The position numbers and the translations under genes were made by a program. DNA of 64,000 nucleotides from Neckera pumila (lineage: Eukaryota; Streptophyta; Bryopsida; Hypnales; Neckeraceae). Position 1 is the first letter of the stretch; each line of letters begins with the position of its first letter. Of the stretch, positions 57,701 to 64,000 are shown piece after piece. The stretch covers positions 30,701,445-30,765,444 of the forward strand of contig OZ018411.1 in NCBI GenBank assembly GCA_963969595.1, written 5' to 3'. The notes under the pieces are model-generated. The model was not told where the DNA came from. It did not search any database and saw only the letters and a list, made by a program, of their open reading frames with translations.

Positions 57701-59500
57701 CAACGGTGAGATTGTTCTAGCAAAAAAATCTAACCCTGTCTAACAAAAAAAATTGAAAAATTCTCAAAATTGCATTCTAAAATGAATTCTACAACTTATT
57801 TTTTCAAGAAGATGCTTAGATTGCCCGAAAAACTAAGATTGTCCATAACTTTCTCATTATTAGTCCAAATTGAATGAAACAAAGCTTCACATGTAGACAA
57901 AAATATAATCGTTGAGGAAAAAATTTGAAAAAAAATTATTTTGACTTTTTGTGATTTTTTTTGGGCTGCCCGCAAAATTCCAATTTTACTTATTGTGCCA
58001 TAAGTTTTGCTCCCGGGCATCAATTAAAATAAAAATTATATATTCGCAAAGATCTCGCAAAAATACACAACCTCAAAAAATCCCAAAAAATATTACTAAA
58101 AATTGAGATCATAAGAACCTGCCCGGACCCAAATTGTCCCTCGAGGGGACAACCGGTCCTTTAGGGGTTAAAAGTCACAGTTCTTGAAAATAAAAAGAAT
58201 GAAAAGCCCGAAGGGCTGGCTGTGACGTTTTAAGAGCACACGCAGGCACTCGTAGGGCTGCGGTAAGAGTGGGGCTGATCAGCTCGTACGTGGCAAAATA
58301 CCCCAAAGAGATCGCTTCCTTATATAGAGGAGTTCGTATTAATCATTTAGAAGGCTTCAAGGAAGTTTAGCAAAAGATTAGCCAAAGTTCAAGACCTGCG
58401 CTCTGAGAACGGAGGCAACTTGGGCAAGACGTTTTAAAATCTCTAAAGGGAGCTAGCACTTTTGGACAAGAGTTTAGGGCAAACTTGCAGAGGCCTGGAA
58501 ACAAAAGACGGAACCACAGAATCACGTTGAAATTGCAAACTCAAGACACATGCCATATCGCGGACCAACGCTACGTAAATGCCCTTCTGGAGACATTCTC
58601 CAGATGTCTCACACTGAAGGTCCATGATAATGCATTATATGCAAATATCCAAAATAGCCAGAGGATGACCAAAATGGAAAACCCGAAAATCAAGCTTCTT
58701 CCAAAATAGAAGCTGGATCAGGAAAGGACCAACCGTTCATCCAGTGTCTAACTGGAGGCATAAGTTTCCAAAGTGGAGACTAGACAAGGCATCTATCAAG
58801 AAATCTTTGACAATTTTGGAACTGTAAGAGTACTATACTTAATAAGGCAAGAATGGGTGGCGATGGAAAGAAGATATACCTTTGACACAACGCCAGGTTT
58901 CTGCCAAAACTCCCCATCGTACCCGTGCTGTTTCAGTTCCGGGAGGAAGTAATCGTCTGCCCTGCACAACTCATTTCACTAGTCAGGTGTTTCACAATCT
59001 GAGATTCCATTTTCATCGTCATGTCGGAATGTGCTGCAGAAATTCTCGTTCCAGTGGGCCGTTCCAGCAGCAGCAGCAGCAAAGCAGTACTCCTCACAGG
59101 TGATACATAGACCTGCAATTGAACCTAGTTGAGGAAAACGCGACTCTCACCAAAATGGTTGAGCTCTTGCAGGCACATGACATGGGGCTGGTCCTTGAGA
59201 ATCATGTTGAACAACCGAGGGGCACGATAGCTCCACTCCAGGTACTCCTTGTCGACCTTCCACCACCAGCAAGGAAGGGTGAATTCGGAGCTTCCATGCA
59301 CACAAACAAGAAGATCACAGAGCAAAGAGGAAATGCATTTCATCGGAAGAGTAGTGGGAAAGGAGTGGTACTCGAGAAAAGCTGCCAGTCTGCGCAAGGC
59401 CGTCAGCCAGAACATTCCATTGCAACACACGGAGCCCCGGAGTCGTAGAGCAGCACGGGGTGTGGGGCGTGACCCCTGGAGAGATAGTGACTAGATCCAT
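54800..59500 (-). CDS. NOCT: Nocturnin-like CCR4-family enzyme
   Basis: Enzyme of the exonuclease/endonuclease/phosphatase fold. Relatives are CCR4-type deadenylases, and animal nocturnin removes the 2'-phosphate of NADP(H). Exons on the minus strand: 59500-59372, 59256-59151, 58956-58880, 56798-56735, 56377-56328, 56199-56088 (uncertain), 56024-55953 (or from 56020), 55789-55730, 55523-55231, 54995-54800. About 350-385 residues. All catalytic blocks are present: Asn in VLQWNVLADGLAQ, Glu in CLQELNHF, MDGCAIFYK, VVVNTHLK, Asp and Asn in CGDLNADP, FTTWKF, Asp in RRTIDYIWY, His in YPSDHLSLMCEF. The TTWK-F and RRTxDYIWY blocks favour nocturnin over CCR4a/b. An upstream in-frame Met (59620) would add a hydrophobic N-terminus. 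The third intron is 2.1 kb and holds a family A element. The join between exons 5 and 7 is the weak point. Confidence 0.85.
57239..58171 (-). mobile_element. Family A MITE, complete, inside a nocturnin intron
   Basis: Left TTAACCCCTAAAGGACCGAG; right hairpin GTCCCTCGAGGGGAC, then CCTTTAGGGGTTAA. TTAA at both borders (57239-57242, 58168-58171). 933 bp. The core is present in reverse (GCTCCCGGGCATCAATTAAA). Confidence 0.93.
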
Positions 59501-59690
59501 GGCGACGCTGCTTTGACTATACCCAACAGAGTGTGTGCGAAGGTTTAGGGTTTGGCACAAGCTCGAGAGAGAGACTGCAGCCTTGCCTGCCGCCAAGAAG
59601 ACGACGACGAAGAAGAACACTTAATTTCTTCAAGAAAACAGCGTGAACGAAGAGTCCCTCAGTTCCCCCAAGCGCTACTTCTCCAAAATG
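59501..59690 (-). promoter_or_regulatory. Nocturnin 5' leader / promoter edge
   Basis: GC-rich stretch directly upstream of the first ATG, with GTCGTCGTCTTCTTGGCGGC on the minus strand and an AAACCCTAAACC telo-box-like word at about 59549. The frame stays open to 59620, so translation could begin earlier. Family B DNA begins at 59697, limiting the promoter to under about 200 bp unless it includes the transposon. Confidence 0.45.
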
Positions 59691-60102
59691 GACTTTCTAT
59701 CCTCTAAATGCCCAAGGCCTTTTTTGAGCTTCTAGGAATTTGCTCTAAAGTGAACAAAATACCAACATTTTGATAAGTTGTATCAATTTTTTTTAATGGG
59801 AATTGTACAAATTCAAACTAAACATGTTAGAGATCACATAGGAAAAGAGAACACAATAACGTCACTTACAAATTGAAAAAGTATAATACTTGATTATAAG
59901 CCAGGGTGTTAAAATTGTGAAAGTGATTTGAAGTCTTTCAATCTTCTTTTCACATGTCAAATCTAATAAGTTGGTCACCTAAAAAACATGAGGTTAAAGG
60001 GCCTAATATGCATAATTCCAATCAACTTACGACTTCTCAAAATCTACTCTACAATTTTTTTAAATGAATATCTAATGTGATTTTCTCCAAGATCTAGTGT
60101 AT

Positions 60103-60798
60103 TTAACCCCTAAATGTCCAAGGCATCCAAATGTGGTGTCAAGTAAACTTTGAAGTTAAATAAAACCTTACCAAATTGCTATTTTTAGTAGTTTATATTT
60201 TTGAAAGATTATTTTTAAAGTCTAGTTTTACCATCAAAAATCCGATTTTGAAAATGAACGATTATGATTTTTCTATTCAAAATTTTGTGCAAAGGTACCC
60301 ATTGCAATCTTGACTTTTTGTAGTGTTAAGGGCTCTTGGAAATGAGCCTCATACACACTAGATCTTGGAGAAAAAATCACACTATAAATTCATTTAAAAA
60401 AATTGTAGAGTAGATTTTGAGAAGTCATAAATTGATTGGGGTTATATTGGTTAGGCCCTTCGACCTCGTAATTTTTTTGGTCTTGTTTTTCTTAAGATTT
60501 GACATGCAAAAAGAGAGCTCAAAGATTTTCATAGTTTTAACACCCTGATGATCAAACAGTATAATCTTTCAATCCTTAAATGGTATTGTTATGTTTTCTT
60601 TTCTTATGTGATCTCTAACATGTCCAGTTTGAAGTTGTACAGATACAATTCAAAAAAAATTTGATAGAGCTTATCAAAATATTGGCTTTTTGTTCAATTT
60701 AGAGCAATTCCAAGAGGCTCAAAACAAGCCTTGGGCATTTAGGGGTTAAAGCGCATTTCCAAGAGGCTCAAAACAAGCCTTGGGCATTTAGGGGTTAA
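60103..60798 (-). mobile_element. Family B element, nested, with duplicated right border
   Basis: Left TTAACCCCTAAATGTCCAAG; right GGGCATTTAGGGGTTAA at 60733-60749, repeated at 60782-60798. Reverse to its host. The uninterrupted host sequence can be inferred from this copy itself, which reads TCTTGGAG with no TTAA insertion. The 49-bp border duplication (60750-60798) contains both host flank and element end. Confidence 0.88.
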
Positions 60799-60883
60799 AG
60801 CGCATTTCCAAGAGCCCTCAACACTATGGAAAGTCAAGATTGCAATGGACACCGTTGCACAAAATCTTGAATAGAAAAATCAT

Positions 60884-61144
60884 CACTAGAAGGAATTTGG
60901 GGCCTTTAAAGGATCCAATTTCAGGCCCGTTTTCAATTTGGCCTGATTCTATGAATAGCGGTTCGAACTGTCAAAATTTTAAAAATAAATAAATAAAGTC
61001 CAAATATCATTTTAAGTAAATATTTGTTTATTTATTTAAAAAATGATGAGGCACAATTTCAGCCACATTAGTCAACAGTTACCCGGCAGTCTAAGAATGC
61101 AGGATAATTTGCAGTCTTCCAAAGGCCTCAAATCCCTTCTACTG
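60884..61144 (+). mobile_element. CATTAG-family MITE copy with CACTAG end
   Basis: Left end CACTAGAAGGAATTTGGGGC; right end GGCCTCAAATCCCTTCTACTG. The interior has GGCCTGATTCTATGAATAGC, a TTTATTTATTTA palindrome near the centre and CAGTTACCCGGCAGTCTAAG. It is inserted in a family B element. Confidence 0.85.
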
Positions 61145-61291
61145 AATCAATCATTTTTTATGCTAAAACTAGACTTCAAAAAGAATTTTTTGAAAATATA
61201 AAGTATTAAAAATAGAAATTTGGTTAGGTTTTATTTAACTTCAAAGTACTGTCAACACCAAAATTATTTAACTTGGGCATTTAGAGGTTAA

Positions 61292-61709
61292 GAATGACTA
61301 AATCCAAACCCCATTCTTCTTCTTCAAAATGCCCATGTAAAAATGGGAGAAAAAAACTTATGGAGTTCCTTGAATGGTCTTTTCACCATAAATCGCTTTG
61401 TTTACATGCATGAATGATTCATTGCTTTACAAGAAGCCCTATAAGAAGTTCATTTCCTTGCAAGAAGCTCTACAAATGAAGTAGTTAGCCAAACAGCCTC
61501 CAAGTAGCTTTTCTCAATGCAAAGCATCCTTTCTTTTGGATAAAAATGTTTAAAGTTGAAAGGAGGTATGCAAATGTTGGTTTAGAATACTTTTGTCTTT
61601 TCGAATGAAGAAATAGGATATCCAAACTTAAATGAACTACCAATGAAGGGATGTTGCTTCAGAAATTATAGAGTGTTAAAAGCACCTTTTTTGTGATATC
61701 TTTCCAAAA
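61292..61709. other. Spacer between MITEs, nothing identified
   Basis: Contains two short direct repeats (ACAAGAAGCCCTATAAGAAG, then GCAAGAAGCTCTACAAATGA). No gene. Confidence 0.4.
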
Positions 61710-62634
61710 TTAACCCCTAAAGGACCGGTTGTCTCCTTGGGGGACAATTTGGGTCCGGGCAAGTTCCTATTGTCTCAATTTTCAGTAATATTTTTTGATA
61801 TTTTTTGAAGTTATATATTTTTGCAAGAGCTTTGTGAATATATAATTTTTAATTTCATTGATGCCCGGGAGCAAAAGTTATAGCACAATAAGCCAAAATG
61901 GAATTTAGCGGGCAGCACAAAAAAATCACAAAAATAATTTTTTTTTCAATTTTTGATTCAAAGACTATATTTTTGTCTACATGTGAAGCTTTGTTTCATT
62001 CAATTTGGACTAATAATGAGAAAGTTATGGACAATCTTAGTTTTTCGGGCAATCTAAGCATCTTCTTGAAAAAATAACTTATAGAATTCATTTTTGAATG
62101 CAATTTTTAGAATTTTTCAAAAAAACTTGTCAGACAAGGTTAGATTTTTTTGCTAGAATAATCTCACCATTGGAATTATTGTAATTCAATTCCATCTAAA
62201 GGCTATTAACAATTTAATTTTTCCTCCAATCTTGAACCCACCTCTACTTAATAATTTTTTAATGAGTGAAAATTAAGTGCTTTTTTCCTAAATTTTTTTG
62301 GTAGATTCTTAATTCAACCACTCAACATAAATAAGTAGAAAATCAAAATCAATAGTGCAAAAAATTTGAATTAAAAAGATTCAAAGCCAAAAAATCTAGT
62401 CAAGCAAGGTGGAAAAAAACTTGTTTTCTTCACTTTAAATGCATATATCTTGCAATCTACGTGGTCAAGGTTTTTGAAATTTCTTCCACATATTCATCTA
62501 CTAGTCAAGTATAAGATCTTGCAGTTGGATATGCCAAAAAAAAACAATTTTTTTAACTCTTTTTTCTTTGCAATAGAAATGACAGTTTTGAGTGGTTTTT
62601 GGTAGGAAAATCACCTTGGTCCTTTAGGGATTAA
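61710..62634 (+). mobile_element. Family A MITE, complete (925 bp)
   Basis: Left TTAACCCCTAAAGGACCGGT with hairpin GTCTCCTTGGGGGAC; core GATGCCCGGGAGCAAAAGTT; right GGTCCTTTAGGGATTAA. TTAA at both borders. Uninterrupted TTCACTTTAAATGCATATAT at about 62429. Close to the copy at 57239-58171. Confidence 0.92.
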
Positions 62635-63485
62635 AGAGGTCCTTGTTATTCAATCCACTAATTTTTTATTTTGGAAAATTTGCTATATACTACCAGTAAT
62701 AAAACATATAAAATTTAAATTCATAATTATAATTAGAGACTATGAATTACTTGGAACAAGTGAAAGAAAAGAAAACAATGGGAAAATATTCTATATCTAT
62801 CTTTGATCAAGTAAAATATAGTTATTTCTTCAATTTTGAAGAAAATTTAGTGAAGTGGCTTGCCTATAGAATAAGATAAAGTTATTTGGATGGGCTATTT
62901 TAGGATAAATTTAATTTGTTAGAATCACAACATTTTTTAATTTGATCAATGCATAGGGACATCTTTTGTACTATAGCATTTTAGATGGAATATTCTTAAA
63001 TCTTTAGGGTCCAAACATCCAAATTTTGAACAATACATGAATGCAAAGGCATCCCAAGTTTACAAAAATGCATTTTTTCATCCATCAATTTTTTTGAACA
63101 TTCTTGTATTAGTTCTTTAACATTATATAATACAAACAGGTCTAGCCTTTGCTTTTCAAATATTCTATAATTCAAAGAATACAGGTAGGTCTAGCCTCAA
63201 GAAATAACTTTTTTAGTTCAAAAAGTGACCCTTTGTAAATGACTGGAATATAAAATTAAAATTAAAATCTTCAAAAATTACAATGATTAGAACTTAACAT
63301 TTTGAGCTTAAAGAAAAAAAATTCTTGTAAAAGGCACAAAAATTCAATCTACAATTGATTTTAGAAGGAACTTTCAATTTTTGGCTCCAAATTTATTGAA
63401 AAATATTGGTTTGTATACTAATGGATTTAACCTTATGGATATGATTTATAGAGCATGTTTTACAACTATTGTTAGAGAATCATCA
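62635..63485. other. AT-rich spacer, nothing identified
   Basis: A short direct repeat AGGTCTAGCC lies near 63139 and 63186. No gene or transposon end. Confidence 0.45.
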
Positions 63486-64000
63486 TTAACCCCTAAGGAC
63501 CAAGGTGATTTTCTTACCAAAAACCATGCAAGACTGTCATTTCTATTGCAAAGAGAAAAGAGCTTTAAAAATTATTTTTTCTTGCATATTCAACTATAAG
63601 ATCTCATACTTGACTAGTATATGAATATGTGGAAGAAATTTCAGAAACTTTGACCATACAGATTGTAAGATATATGCATTTAAAGTGAAGAAAACAAGGA
63701 TTTTTGCACCTTGCTTGACTAGATTTTATGGCTTTGAATCTTTTTAGTTCAAATTTTTGTACTATTGATTTTGATTTTCTACTTATTTATGTTAAGTAGT
63801 TGAGTTGAAAATCTAAAAAAAAATGAATTAGGAAAAAAACATTTACTTTTCACTGAATTAAAAATTATTAAGTAGAGGTGGATTCAAGATTGAAGAAGAA
63901 ACTAAGTAGTTAATAGCTTTTACATGGAATTGAATTACAATAATCCCAATGTTGAGATTGTTCTAGCAAAGAAATACTAAACCTTGTCTAACATTTTTTT
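63486..64000 (-). mobile_element. Family A MITE, cut by window edge
   Basis: TTAACCCCTAAGGACCAAGG at the left, then TGATTTTCTTACCAAAAACC and TTTCTATTGCAAAGAGAAAA. Nearly identical for hundreds of bases to the start of 57239-58171, so the two are recent sisters. Confidence 0.9.

Larger units (their letters stand above)
59697..61291 (+). mobile_element. Family B element split by family B and CATTAG copies
   Basis: Pieces 59697-60102 (CTCTAAATGCCCAAGGCC, to AGATCTAGTGTAT), 60799-60883 (AGCGCATTTCCAAGAGCCC, to GAATAGAAAAATCAT) and 61145-61291 (TTTTTTATGCTAAAACTAGA, to CTTGGGCATTTAGAGGTTAA) join into one element of about 640 bp. The insertions are 60103-60798 and 60884-61144. Confidence 0.85.

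Noticed and set aside
1..64000. CRISPR array, bacterial operon or prophage
   Set aside because: The repeats are long, dispersed and in both orientations; genes have spliceosomal introns. This is a plant-type nuclear genome.
1..64000. tRNA and rRNA genes
   Set aside because: No convincing cloverleaf or rRNA block was found by eye; the one B-box-like site (39150-39270) lacks a sound acceptor stem.

Overview
The window is nuclear DNA of a green, plastid-bearing eukaryote of the streptophyte line. The genes are split by GT-AG introns and two of them make plastid-envelope or plastid-stroma proteins of plant type. Plant-type telomere-like AAACCCTA tracts and CACTA-, Emigrant- and Copia-like transposon remains also occur. 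I cannot name the species; a streptophyte alga or an early-diverging land plant would fit. There is no sign of bacterial or organellar gene organisation.

Four genes sit in islands of moderate GC within a very AT-rich, repeat-filled background. (1) 9837-10580, minus strand: OEP16, the amino-acid-selective pore of the plastid outer envelope, 3 coding exons plus a leader intron. (2) 15881-16665, plus strand: a small HIG1-domain (Rcf1-type) mitochondrial protein, 2 exons. (3) 24405-26131, minus strand: stearoyl-ACP desaturase, 3 coding exons plus a leader intron. (4) 54800-59500, minus strand: a nocturnin-like exonuclease/endonuclease/phosphatase-fold enzyme, about 10 exons. They do not form a pathway, although two serve the plastid. 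OEP16 and the desaturase share a 24-base identical block at nearly the same distance (about 70 nt) inside their predicted leader introns.

Most of the rest is transposon. The dominant signal is a superfamily of short non-autonomous DNA elements whose ends read TTAA-CCCCTAAAG and CTTTAGGGG-TTAA. Family A (about 925 bp) has about 20 complete or partial copies; family B (about 640 bp) has at least four. Nested insertions, compared with uninterrupted sister copies in the same window, show that TTAA (once ATAA) is a 4-bp target duplication. That is the signature of the piggyBac superfamily, which is poorly documented in plants. One stack at 27947-31990 holds five family A copies nested inside one another.

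Other mobile DNA: a perfect-ended CACTA hairpin MITE, a CATTAG-ended MITE family with six members, a foldback family with about 170-bp arms, a three-copy MITE cluster, an Emigrant/pogo-like MITE, a decayed gene of the DUF7869 type, and weak Copia LTR and SINE remains. Microsatellites include (AT)n, (GTTT)n/(GTTTT)n, a 24-base G run and an expanded CTTTCTAAG tract. Long stretches of the AT-rich sequence hold nothing I can identify.
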